Positions 38,919 to 47,678 of a stretch of 64,000 bases of DNA are shown here, one piece after another (within the stretch, counting starts at the first letter, position 1; the number at the start of each line of letters is the position of its first letter). The position numbers were made by a program, and so were the translations under genes. The notes below the pieces were generated by a model. It was not told the DNA's origin. It did no database searches and saw only the letters and a list, made by a program, of their open reading frames with translations. The stretch spans positions 1,674,001 to 1,738,000 of the forward strand of contig NC_012587.1 in the NCBI RefSeq assembly GCF_000018545.1, read 5' to 3'. The DNA comes from Sinorhizobium fredii NGR234 (GTDB taxonomy: Bacteria > Pseudomonadota > Alphaproteobacteria > Rhizobiales > Rhizobiaceae).

Positions 38919-39510
38919 GCAGCAGCGCCCAGAGATCGCGCGGGCGCGTGAGCTCTGGACCCGGCGACGCCGGCGCTTCTTCAACAAGGCATTGGCGCGA
39001 CTGGTCTTTATCGACGAGACCTCGACCAATACCAAGCTGACCAAGCGCTCAGGCTGGGCACCAAAAGGGCAACGCTATCGCGCCCACGCCCCCTTCGGTT
39101 CGTGGAAGACGCAGACCTTCATCGCCGGCCTGCGATCACATGGCGTGGTCGCGCCCTTTATCGTCAACGCGCCGATGAACCGGCGCATCTTCGAGACCTG
39201 GATCGAAACGCAACTCGCCCCGACGCTGTCGCCCGGAGACGTCGTCATTCTCGACAATGTCGGCTTCCACAAGAGCGAGCGGGCCGAACAAATGGTCAAG
39301 GCGAAAGGCGCATGGCTGCTCTTCCTGCCACCCTATTCGCCCGACCTCAACCCGATCGAAATGGCCTTCTCCAAGCTCAAGGCGCTGCTGCGCAAGCGGG
39401 CCGCCCGCAGTTTCGACGCCATCGCCGATGCACTCGGCGATATCTGCAATCTCTTCTCCGTCACAGAATGCCGGAACTACTTCAATGCGGCCGGATATGA
39501 GGCCGATTGA
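38857..39510 (+). CDS. IS630 transposase, DDE catalytic frame (orfB)
   Basis: The DDE domain: FIDETSTNTKL (first Asp), VVILDNVGFHKS (second Asp) and PPYSPDLNPIEMAFSKLK (Glu). All three catalytic residues are intact. The frame is +1 relative to orfA; a single-A loss or two-A gain in the A8 run would fuse the two frames. The ATG at 38857 is probably not a natural start. Confidence 0.8.
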   Translation: MLAVFSTASTSAIKKSLQASEQQRPEIARARELWTRRRRRFFNKALARLVFIDETSTNTKLTKRSGWAPKGQRYRAHAPFGSWKTQTFIAGLRSHGVVAPFIVNAPMNRRIFETWIETQLAPTLSPGDVVILDNVGFHKSERAEQMVKAKGAWLLFLPPYSPDLNPIEMAFSKLKALLRKRAARSFDAIADALGDICNLFSVTECRNYFNAAGYEAD

Positions 39511-39536
39511 ACGCGACACGCTTTAGGTCTGACACG

Positions 39537-39857
39537 TCAGGCCTGGCGCTCGGGCACATGCACGACCAAGCCATCGAGGGCCTCGCCGATCTTGATCTGA
39601 CAGGAGAGCCGCGAGGTCGGCCGCACGTCATAGGCAAAATCCAGCATGTCTTCTTCCATTGCTTCCGGAGCACCGACGGCCGCCGCCCAGGCGTCGTCGA
39701 CATAGACATGACAGGTGGCGCAGGCACAGGCTCCGCCGCATTCGGCTTCGATGCCGGGCACGGAATTGCGAACCGCATTTTCCATGACCGTGGAGCCATT
39801 CTCGACATCGAGGTCGTGGCGCGTGCCGTCAAAGGCTACGATCGTAAGTTTTGTCAT
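39537..39857 (-). CDS. 2Fe-2S ferredoxin (adrenodoxin type)
   Basis: A 106-residue ferredoxin. Cluster ligands lie in [17 protein letters not shown] (C-x5-C-x2-C spacing) with the last Cys in RLSCQIKI. This vertebrate-type/ISC ferredoxin class passes electrons in Fe-S assembly or to P450 partners. The start at 39857 ([14 protein letters not shown]) has GGAAAGAGAA upstream. An IS630-like element lies next to its 3' end, so its own terminator may be displaced. Confidence 0.88.
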   Translation of the reverse strand: MTKLTIVAFDGTRHDLDVENGSTVMENAVRNSVPGIEAECGGACACATCHVYVDDAWAAAVGAPEAMEEDMLDFAYDVRPTSRLSCQIKIGEALDGLVVHVPERQA

Positions 39858-40053
39858 TTCTCTTTCCGGAATGAATGGAGGAAATCCGTCCGCGAGCGCC
39901 TGCCGCGGGCGGTTGGCGCCGCCGGCCCGAATTCTGAGCAGTTTCTTCCAACAAATTGGCTGGTCAGTCAACACGAGCCCGCGCCGGGCCGCGGGACGTC
40001 TCCCCAAAATCATGATAATCGCGCTTTGAGCCCCGTTCGGGCGGCTCCGGGGA

Positions 40054-40422
40054 TCAGCGGCACAGCTTGAGGATAAAAAGCTCGCATTCGAGCACGGCCG
40101 CCCCGAGGGCCGCCCGCAGCGTCCAGTCGGTCGGCCGCTGCTCCATATCGGCGGCAGCCTCGGCAACACGAGCAGCTCCAACCGCCAGAGCTGCCCCCTT
40201 CAACCGATGGGCCGACTGGCCGCATGCATCGGCTTCCGCGTCATGGATTTCGGCCATTGTTTGGCGCGCCTGGCGGGCAAAGAGCTGAAGCACCTCGATT
40301 TCGAGGCTTTTGTCCCCCATCGTTTGCTCGGAAAGCTGGGCAAAATCGATAGGCTGCCTCCCGGCAGGAGATGAATTTGCCGGACCATCCGGCGTTTCGA
40401 AGGCTATTTTGAGCGCCGACAT
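40054..40422 (-). CDS. Stand-alone HPt phosphotransfer protein
   Basis: A 122-residue histidine phosphotransfer protein. The phospho-accepting His72 lies in [17 protein letters not shown], the classic HPt helix pair; a linker of ~25 residues precedes it ([13 protein letters not shown]). No kinase or receiver gene is adjacent. RBS AAGGAAA. It diverges from the giant coiled-coil gene across a 527-base promoter region. Known single-domain HPts shuttle phosphate between hybrid kinases and receivers; the partner is unknown here. Confidence 0.85.
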   Translation of the reverse strand: MSALKIAFETPDGPANSSPAGRQPIDFAQLSEQTMGDKSLEIEVLQLFARQARQTMAEIHDAEADACGQSAHRLKGAALAVGAARVAEAAADMEQRPTDWTLRAALGAAVLECELFILKLCR

Positions 40423-40569
40423 GAGCCGATTTCCTTAATTGACGATACATCTTGTCCTGATCGACAATGCATCGCGCAACCGCACCGTTTTCAGACATCC
40501 ATCATCCGTCCGCCGCGCTGCCATCGGCTTAAGAGCCATCGTGACGGCACGTGAAATCTGAGGACATGG

Positions 40570-40584
40570 TTAACGATTGCTAAA
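40570..40584. promoter_or_regulatory. CtrA-like box 1
   Basis: TTAA-CGATTGC-TAAA, matching 7 of 8 fixed bases of the CtrA consensus TTAA-N7-TTAA. It lies 366 bases upstream of the giant gene. Confidence 0.4.
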
Positions 40585-40629
40585 CAGGCTGATTTCCTTG
40601 GTTTTTCGGCGCGCGGCATCGCTGCGCCA

Positions 40630-40644
40630 TTAACAATTCATTAG
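40630..40644. promoter_or_regulatory. CtrA-like box 2
   Basis: TTAA-CAATTCA-TTAG, again 7 of 8 consensus bases. It is 60 bp from box 1, between the HPt gene and the giant gene. Confidence 0.45.
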
Positions 40645-40949
40645 GATTCTAACGAATGCGGATTGCACTTAATTGTAAGAACCGGGCTAATGTGTCACTA
40701 CGATACGATTAGGAACAGGTCTGCATATGAAAATGGCAACTGTTCTGGTGGATAAGCTGCGCGCCCGGTGTCCTGAGACGAGAGCTGCGGTTATTCCATC
40801 GAGGCGATGCAATGGTGACCGGTAGGAGTGTCGCGCAGATGTCTTGCGCGTAGCTTGCGGGTCACCGCCCTGGTTGAGGGAGTCTTGCGGCCCGGCATCG
40901 GCGCCGGTGAGACGGCCATGAGCGGGCAATAGTAGTGAGGCGTATCCCT

Positions 40950-43900
40950 ATGGCGACGAAGAAGAGCAACGAATCGATCGACGAAAAGGCCTTCCAGGCT
41001 CTGGAAGCAGCCCTGAAGATCGACTTTGACGACCTGAAGTCGGCCTTGAACGACAAGAGTTCCTTGGATGATCCGGAGGAAAAGGTGTCCGAGCCCAGCA
41101 AGAAGGCCGCATCCGAGCATAAGCGCGCCGTGAAGGAGCAACCGGAAGCACAGAAAGCCCGGACGATCGAGACGCCTCGCAACCTGGCGCCGGAGCCCGC
41201 CCCGAAGCAGCCAGCGCTCTCCCCGGCCAATGACGATACGCGCAGATCTCCCACGGCAATGCTCCGCTCCCTCGAAGTCCGGTCCAGCCGGGCGGCTATC
41301 CGCGTCGCGGCGCTGATTTCGCTGGTGTGGGCGCTTGCCGGGGTGGCGATCGGCCACCTCCTCTACGCGCCGCAGATCTGGCAGATCCGCTCGCTCGGCG
41401 ATCTGGCCGCCACGCCCGGCGCGATCGGCATCCTGATCGGCATCGCCTTGCCGGTCATGCTCTTCTTCTCCTTTGCGATCATGATCGCGCGCGCTCAGGA
41501 ACTGCGCAATGCGGCCCGCTCGATGGCCGAGGTCGCCTTGCGGCTGGCCGAACCGGAAACCGCGGCGGCTGACCGTGTCATGGCCGTGGGCCAGGCGGTT
41601 CGGCGCGAAGTGTCGGCCATGAACGAGGGGATCGAACGCACAATCGCGCGGGCGACCGAGCTCGAAGCTCTCGTCCACTCGGAAGTCAGTGCGCTTGAAC
41701 GCAGCTACAGCGAAAACGAATTGCGCGTTCGCACCCTGGTTCAGGAACTGGGGCTGGAGCGCGAAGCCATCGTCGGTCATTCCGAACGGATCCGCTCGGC
41801 GATTGCCGGTGCTCATGGCAAGCTGAAGGACGACCTCGAGCTCGCAAGCGAAGATATCGCCTCGCGCATCGCGGTCTCGGGCGAGGCCTTCGCATCGCTG
41901 ATCGACACGCGCGCAGCCGCCCTCAGCGAGAGGTCGGACCATGCGCTGCAGACGCTTGGCACCATGCTGGATACCCGCACGGATGCGCTGCTTTCCGGCC
42001 TGACGAATGCCGGCGTGACACTCAACAAGGAATTCGACGTCCGGCTCGATGCCCTCAGCGAGAACCTGACGAAGCGCGGCGAACACTTGCTCAGCCAGTT
42101 CGAGACCCGTGCCTCGACACTCGATACGAACACCGAGAAGCTCAACACCGCCCTGAACGAGCGCGCCCGCCAGCTCAACGAAACCTTGATCGCGCGGACC
42201 CGCGACCTCAATGAGAGCCTGAGCGTCGGCCAGCAGGCGATTGCCGGCGGCCTCGAAGACATGCTTTCCTCGCTCAACGTGGCACTGGACGAAAAGGGCG
42301 CGAGCTTCCGTCAGAGCCTCAAGACGAGCGCCGACGACGCGATCATGGACCTTGATCTGCGCGGCGGCTTCTTCGAGGAAAAGCTTCAGACGACCGTCGG
42401 GCACCTGGCGACCGCCTTCGATGCGCGGTTCCACGAATTCGCCAGCGCCTTCGACAAGCGGGCGAGCCTGCTCGACACCAAGTTGATGGAAAGCCTGCAC
42501 AGGATCAATGAAACCGTGTCCGGCGGTTCGGATGCGATCGGCACTGCCTTGGACAGCAGCGTCGAGAAAATCGGTTCGGCGCTTTCCGATCAGTCCCTGA
42601 CGCTCGCCACCGCGCTCGGAACAACGCAGGACTTCATCGAGGAAACAATCGGTAGCCGCACCTTGGAGCTCAGCAACCTCATCGGCAACGCTCACAGCCG
42701 TATCGAGGGCGTGCTTTCGGACAAGACCACGTCGCTGATGAGCGCCCTGACGGAAGCACAGGAACGGATCGAAGGCGGCTTTGGCCAGCGCGCCGATGCG
42801 CTCGCCCATGCGCTGACGACGAGCGAGCAGAGCCTGACGGAAGGCATGGATTCGCGCACCTCTGCCTTCATCGACGGTTTGCAGACCGCCCATAGCCGCA
42901 TCGAGCAAACGCTCACGGGCTCCACGGACGAGATCACCAGCGCCATCGCCGCCAGCCAGCATCGGCTGGACAATACGCTCTCGGAGCGCACCGCCGCGCT
43001 GTCTGCCGCCCTCACCTCCGGCGCGACTGCGCTCGAAGACGCTGTCGGCGGCACGACCGACCGGCTGGAACGCGTCCTCTCCGAACGTGGCGAGACGATC
43101 TCTGCGGCCCTGACCGGACAGACGACGAGGCTGGAAGGAGTCCTGTCGGAGCGCAGCCAGGCGATCACCGACACCCTGGCCAGCCAGACGGCCGCCCTCG
43201 ACGGCGTGCTCACCGAGCGCTCCGCGCAAATCAACTCGACCATGTCGGCGCGCGCCAGCGAGATGGCAGACTCGCTCAGCCGTCATGCCGAAGACGTCGC
43301 CGACAGCCTGACCTTCCGCGCAATGGCCGTGGCCGAAACGATGACGGACCGCGTCGGCGAGATCGAGAACAAGCTTTCGCAGAGCGTCTCCGAGGTCGCC
43401 GAGAATCTCGGCGGTCGCGTCAGCCAGATCGCCGACACCCTTACCGATACGAGCGCACGCATCGCCGAGGATCTCAGCAGCCGCGTCGGAAAGATCTCCG
43501 ACTCGCTGGCGGGAACCAGCGCCGAGATCGCGGAAGCGCTCACGGCCCGCACCTCCGAAGCTACGGCGTCGCTTGCCGGCAAGGCGGCCGAAATCGAGCA
43601 GACGCTGTCCGGCAAGGCCGACCAACTGCGTGACACGCTGACGACGACGCATGAGCAGATCCGCTCGACGCTCGACAATCGCATCAAGGCGATCGATCTT
43701 GCCGTCGGCCAGGGTCGCGAACAGTTGGAAGAGCTGCTGTCCGACCAATCGATGGCGATTGCCACGACGCTTGCCACCAGCGCCAGCATGCTCGAAATGT
43801 CGCTCGAGGAGCGGCAGGCTTCGATCGCCGGCGCGATCGAGCGCAGCACAGAATCGCTCACCACCCGGACATCCGAAGCCGTCGCGTCGCTTGCCGGCAA

Positions 43901-46900
43901 GGCGGCCGAGATCGACCAGACGCTTTCCGGTAAGGCGGCGCAGCTGCGTTCGACGCTCGACGAACAGGTCAACACGATCAACCTTGCCGTCGGCCAGGGG
44001 CGTGAGCGTTTGGAAGAGCTGCTGTCCGATCAATCGATGGCGATGGCGACGACGCTGGCGACCAGCGCCAGCATGCTCGAAATGTCGCTCGAGGAGCGGC
44101 AGGCCTCGATCGCCGGCGCGATCGACCGCGGCACCGAAGCGCTCGATGCGCGCATGCGCTCGACGACGGGCAACATTGCCGAGCGCCTCGCCGAGACGGC
44201 CGACCAGATCAGCCTCGCCGCCGACACGCTCACCAATCGTGTCGACATTTCGCTGAACGGTATCGACAACCGCCTCGACGAAACCGGCGCAAGGATCGAA
44301 TCGAGCTTCGCTTCGCTCGAAGACCGCGTTCGCGGCGGCGTCAGCAACGTCAGCGCCATTGTCGACGACACCGGCGGCCGGTTGGAAACGACGCTCGGCT
44401 CGCTCGAAGATCGCATCCGTGACAGCGTCAGCAACGTCAGAGCCATCGTCGACGACACCGGCGGCCGCATTGAAACGACACTCGGGTCTCTTGAGGATCG
44501 CATCCGCGACAGCGTCGGCAGCGTCAACGCCATCGTCGACACGGCCGGGCAGCGGATTACGGAAAGCCTCGCGGAACGCGCTGGCGAAATCGACAGGATC
44601 AGCGAGACCGCGGCGGCCCGTATCACCTCCGCCATGGACGACGGAACCGGCCGGATCGCCTCCGCGATGGAGGCCGGTGCGGGCCGCATCGAGGAGCGCC
44701 TCGGGACAATGGACCGCGCCCTCACCATCGGTCTCGAAAACGTCAACCGCACGATCGAAGGCAAGGCGGCGGCGCTCGTCACGAGCCTGCGCGGCGCCGT
44801 CAGCGATGCCGCCCAGGAGATCGACGCGGAGGCGGCGCGCTCCACAGAGCTGCTCTCTAAGGCCGGTGCTGATTTCGCCAGCGCCTTGGCTGCCCGCAAC
44901 GCCGAATTCGCGAATTCGATCGAATCGACTGCCTCGGCGACGGCGACCCGCCATGCCGACCTTGCCCGGATAGTCACGGAGGCCGCCGACTCCGCCTCGG
45001 CCCGGCTCGCCTCGACCAGGGATCAGATCGCCAGCCATACGGCGAGCATCCAGCAGAGCCTGACGGAGGCGGAGAAAGCGCTTGATGCACGCGGCCAGTC
45101 GATCCGCAGCACACTCGACGACAGCACCCGCGAATTGAATTCCATGCTCGCGGGCCGCTCGCTCGAACTCACCCGTCTTCTCGACGAGCAGGCGCGTCCG
45201 GTCATCGAGCAATACGCGGCCACGGGCAAGGAAGCCGCCGGACGCATCGCCGCCCTCACCCAGGAAAGCGCCGACCGACTGCGTGCGGAGAACGCCGCCC
45301 TCGTCAACGCCATCACGGAGCGGACCAGCGAAACGCTCGATGCAATCTCGCTGCGGGCGGAGGAAACCGCCAAGGCGATGAAGATGGTCGAGAACCGCCT
45401 GCAGTCGACTGCCATGGGGCTGATCGACCAGCTCTCGACCAACAATTCCGCCATCGCATCGGTCATCGAACAGGCGACTGGCAGCCTCGGGGACATGGAC
45501 CAGCGCCTGGAGGCAGCCGCAGCGAAGGTTTCGGAATCCACACGGCATGCGTCCGACATGCTGTCCAGTTCCACCCGCCTCATCGAAGGCCGCGTCGACA
45601 AGCTCTCGGATATCGCCTCATCGACGCTCTCGCAGATCGGCGGCATCGTTGGCCGCTTCGAGGATCACTCCAAGGTGCTCGGCCAGGCCTCCAATCTGCT
45701 GGCCGCCGCCCAGTCGAACCTTGTCAGCACGCTCGAAGAGCGCCAGGACGCCCTGCGTACGCTTTCGGTTGGTCTTGTCCAGCGTTCGGAGGAGATCGAG
45801 CGCACCATGCGCGCGCTCGAGGGCTTCGTCGACGGCGCCTTCCAACGCGCCGAAGAGCGCTCCGGCCAGGTCGCCGGCAACCTACGCAATGGCATCCAGT
45901 CGTCCTTCGCCGATGTCGGCCGGCTTCTGTCGAACACCGAGCAACGTGCCGCGGAAGCGGCCGAGGCGATGCGCAACACTCTTGCCGAGGCAGGCGGTGA
46001 AGCTGCCGCCTCCGTGGAGGGTGTGTTCGCCCACGCCGAAGAGCGGTCGCGCCAGATCGCCGAGACGCTGCGCTCCGGCGTCGAAACCTCGATCGCCGGT
46101 GCGAACGAGACGCTGTCCGAGATCGAGGGCCGTGCTGTCAGCGCCTCCGAGGCGCTGCGTCAGGCCGTCGCCAAGGCCGGCGACGAGGCGAGCCAGGCGC
46201 TCGAAGGTGCCTTCTCCAGTGCCGAGCAACGCGCCAAGGACGCAGCATCCCGCCTGCGCGGCAGCATCGGCGCTTCGGTCTCCGACGTCGAGCGGATGCT
46301 GGCGGAGAGCGGCAAGAAGTCGGATGGCGTCGCAACGCAGCTGCGCGAGGCGGTTCGTCAGGCGATCGATGAAGCGATCAGCCGCTTCAGCGGCGCGACC
46401 GACGACATTCGTCGTTCCGCCGGCGAGATCCGCAAGGAACTCGACATGACCCGCGAGGAGCTGAAGCGCGGCGCCTTCGACCTGCCGGAAGAGGCCAAGG
46501 AGAATGCCTCGGTGATGCGGCGCGCCGTTGCCGAGCAGATCAAGGCGCTGCAGGAGCTCTCCGAAATTATCGGCAAGTCTTCGACGCAGCTCGAGGTCGC
46601 CCAGCCGGTTCGCCAGCAGCCGGCGCTGGCGGCCCCCACCCCCGCCGCTCAAGCGCCCGTCGTGCCACCACAGCCGGTGGTCAAGCAACAGCCGGCGGTC
46701 GAGCAGCAGCCTGCGCCCGCGCCGGCCCTGCGTGGCAGCCTGGGACTGGAACAGGCGACGCGGCCCCTGCAGCCCGCCCGTCCCTCGGCCGCCGAAGAGC
46801 GCGTCGAGGAAGGCGGCGGCTGGATGCGAGACCTGCTGCGCGCCGCCTCCCGCGAGGAAGAGCCGCAGGCCGCGCGCCCGCGGCCGGCCGAGAGCCAGCC

Positions 46901-47279
46901 CGTGGCGCGTCCCGGAGACAGCCGCAATCCGCGCCACGTGGTGGAATCGTTGAACTCGCTCTCGGTGGATATCGCCCGGGCGATCGACCACGACGCGTCG
47001 GTCGAGCTGTGGCGCCGCTACCAGCGCGGCGAGCGGGACGTCTTCACCCGCCGGCTCTATACGCTGAAGGGGCAGCAGACCTTCGACGAGATCAAGCGGA
47101 AATACGATCGCGAGCCCGAATTCCGCACCGCGGTCGACCGCTACATCGCCGACTTCGAAAAGCTGCTGGCCGATGTCGCCCGCAACGATCCCGACAAGCG
47201 CATCACCCAGACCTACCTGACGTCCGACACCGGCAAGGTCTACACCATGCTCGCCCACGCAGCCGGCCGCTTCAGCTGA
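40950..47279 (+). CDS. Giant membrane-anchored hendecad-repeat coiled-coil protein
   Basis: A 2109-residue protein. Residues 1-112 are hydrophilic and charged; two membrane segments lie at about 117-138 and 156-179. Then ~1700 residues of near-continuous helix: an 11-residue repeat with a hydrophobic residue at positions 7 and 11 runs without a gap from residue 513 to 963 (41 units), then resumes at 971. A Pro/Gln-rich linker (about 1880-1935) joins a compact C-terminal domain (about 1990-2109). It is annotated in rhizobia as kinesin- or apolipoprotein-like, but no motor P-loop is present. The start at 40950 has GTGAGG upstream. It is probably a structural envelope or cell-pole scaffold; this is inference. 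Confidence is high as a gene, low as a function. Confidence 0.85.
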   Translation: MATKKSNESIDEKAFQALEAALKIDFDDLKSALNDKSSLDDPEEKVSEPSKKAASEHKRAVKEQPEAQKARTIETPRNLAPEPAPKQPALSPANDDTRRSPTAMLRSLEVRSSRAAIRVAALISLVWALAGVAIGHLLYAPQIWQIRSLGDLAATPGAIGILIGIALPVMLFFSFAIMIARAQELRNAARSMAEVALRLAEPETAAADRVMAVGQAVRREVSAMNEGIERTIARATELEALVHSEVSALERSYSENELRVRTLVQELGLEREAIVGHSERIRSAIAGAHGKLKDDLELASEDIASRIAVSGEAFASLIDTRAAALSERSDHALQTLGTMLDTRTDALLSGLTNAGVTLNKEFDVRLDALSENLTKRGEHLLSQFETRASTLDTNTEKLNTALNERARQLNETLIARTRDLNESLSVGQQAIAGGLEDMLSSLNVALDEKGASFRQSLKTSADDAIMDLDLRGGFFEEKLQTTVGHLATAFDARFHEFASAFDKRASLLDTKLMESLHRINETVSGGSDAIGTALDSSVEKIGSALSDQSLTLATALGTTQDFIEETIGSRTLELSNLIGNAHSRIEGVLSDKTTSLMSALTEAQERIEGGFGQRADALAHALTTSEQSLTEGMDSRTSAFIDGLQTAHSRIEQTLTGSTDEITSAIAASQHRLDNTLSERTAALSAALTSGATALEDAVGGTTDRLERVLSERGETISAALTGQTTRLEGVLSERSQAITDTLASQTAALDGVLTERSAQINSTMSARASEMADSLSRHAEDVADSLTFRAMAVAETMTDRVGEIENKLSQSVSEVAENLGGRVSQIADTLTDTSARIAEDLSSRVGKISDSLAGTSAEIAEALTARTSEATASLAGKAAEIEQTLSGKADQLRDTLTTTHEQIRSTLDNRIKAIDLAVGQGREQLEELLSDQSMAIATTLATSASMLEMSLEERQASIAGAIERSTESLTTRTSEAVASLAGKAAEIDQTLSGKAAQLRSTLDEQVNTINLAVGQGRERLEELLSDQSMAMATTLATSASMLEMSLEERQASIAGAIDRGTEALDARMRSTTGNIAERLAETADQISLAADTLTNRVDISLNGIDNRLDETGARIESSFASLEDRVRGGVSNVSAIVDDTGGRLETTLGSLEDRIRDSVSNVRAIVDDTGGRIETTLGSLEDRIRDSVGSVNAIVDTAGQRITESLAERAGEIDRISETAAARITSAMDDGTGRIASAMEAGAGRIEERLGTMDRALTIGLENVNRTIEGKAAALVTSLRGAVSDAAQEIDAEAARSTELLSKAGADFASALAARNAEFANSIESTASATATRHADLARIVTEAADSASARLASTRDQIASHTASIQQSLTEAEKALDARGQSIRSTLDDSTRELNSMLAGRSLELTRLLDEQARPVIEQYAATGKEAAGRIAALTQESADRLRAENAALVNAITERTSETLDAISLRAEETAKAMKMVENRLQSTAMGLIDQLSTNNSAIASVIEQATGSLGDMDQRLEAAAAKVSESTRHASDMLSSSTRLIEGRVDKLSDIASSTLSQIGGIVGRFEDHSKVLGQASNLLAAAQSNLVSTLEERQDALRTLSVGLVQRSEEIERTMRALEGFVDGAFQRAEERSGQVAGNLRNGIQSSFADVGRLLSNTEQRAAEAAEAMRNTLAEAGGEAAASVEGVFAHAEERSRQIAETLRSGVETSIAGANETLSEIEGRAVSASEALRQAVAKAGDEASQALEGAFSSAEQRAKDAASRLRGSIGASVSDVERMLAESGKKSDGVATQLREAVRQAIDEAISRFSGATDDIRRSAGEIRKELDMTREELKRGAFDLPEEAKENASVMRRAVAEQIKALQELSEIIGKSSTQLEVAQPVRQQPALAAPTPAAQAPVVPPQPVVKQQPAVEQQPAPAPALRGSLGLEQATRPLQPARPSAAEERVEEGGGWMRDLLRAASREEEPQAARPRPAESQPVARPGDSRNPRHVVESLNSLSVDIARAIDHDASVELWRRYQRGERDVFTRRLYTLKGQQTFDEIKRKYDREPEFRTAVDRYIADFEKLLADVARNDPDKRITQTYLTSDTGKVYTMLAHAAGRFS
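42486..43838 (+). repeat. 33-bp-period coding repeat (41 hendecads)
   Basis: Residues 513-963 of the giant protein divide into 41 units of 11 residues. Position 11 is always hydrophobic, and position 7 is hydrophobic in 40 of 41 (the exception is Ala). Examples: SERGETISAAL (unit 19) and TDRVGEIENKL (unit 27). Confidence 0.85.
43542..44145 (+). repeat. Internal duplication within the giant gene (~300 bp, two copies)
   Basis: A block at 43542-43859 recurs at 43860-44145. Offsets between matching words fall from 318 to 285 bases, a 33-base gap equal to one hendecad (TTTHEQIRSTL) missing from the second copy. Identity is high, including silent positions in SDQSMAIATTL / SDQSMAMATTL. Confidence 0.8.
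44313..44544 (+). repeat. 87-bp tandem repeat within the giant gene (2.6 units)
   Basis: Units begin at 44313, 44400 and 44487, each encoding SLEDRxRxxV...IVDDTGGR (29 residues). Since 29 is not a multiple of 11, the repeat changes the coiled-coil phase here. Confidence 0.85.
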
Positions 47280-47303
47280 TTGCTGACTATAGGTGTTAGC
47301 TGG

Positions 47304-47340
47304 GAACGGCCTCGTCGAAAGACGGGGCCGTTCTGCATTT
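47304..47340 (+). terminator. Hairpin after the giant gene
   Basis: GAACGGCCTCGTC, GAAA and GACGGGGCCGTTC form a long stem with a GAAA tetraloop 24 bases past the stop. The following T content is low (TGCATTT), so termination may be partial. Confidence 0.6.
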
Positions 47341-47678
47341 GAACGAACGCGGCCCCGACAACCGGATCATCTACGTTTCCAGCAGGAGCTTCGGCGGAAA
47401 GACGCAGCGTAGGAACGGAACATGACGCTTTGCCCCATCATGGGAGGGCCAGGTGCCGATCCCGGAGAGAAGCGCGGGCCGCGAAACGATGTCAAACGCC
47501 GCACAAGCCGGACGCAGCCAATGATCGCCTACTTTCTGTAGAGCGGCGATTTCGGCTGGAAAGCGGACTTTGCCGGTCGGTGCTCGTCACCCGCCGTCGT
47601 CCAAAACCGCTTGCATTGTCGAACCGGATTGTCTACATTGCAACCAGTTGTTAATTGCAATCACTAGGAGTCGGATCG
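47341..47678. other. Intergenic region, no gene seen
   Basis: 338 bases between the hairpin and the GST gene. Short frames lack ribosome sites and a recognisable product. The GST promoter must be here; no clear box was seen. Confidence 0.4.

Larger units (their letters stand above)
38450..39525 (+). mobile_element. IS630-like element
   Basis: Transposase split in two frames joined at an A8 run, a known feature of several IS630 elements. Terminal inverted repeats and a TA duplication could not be found by eye; limits are estimates. The right end is within about 30 bases of the ferredoxin stop at 39537. Confidence 0.6.

Noticed and set aside
40727..40825. 32-codon ORF (MKMATVLVDKL...) upstream of the giant gene
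   Set aside because: AGGAACAGG lies upstream, but the ORF is short and could be chance; not enough to call it a leader peptide.
40791..45548. 1585-residue open frame on the minus strand across the giant gene
   Set aside because: It is antisense to the hendecad repeats; periodic codon choice on the plus strand keeps this frame free of stops. It has no start signal and no recognisable domain.
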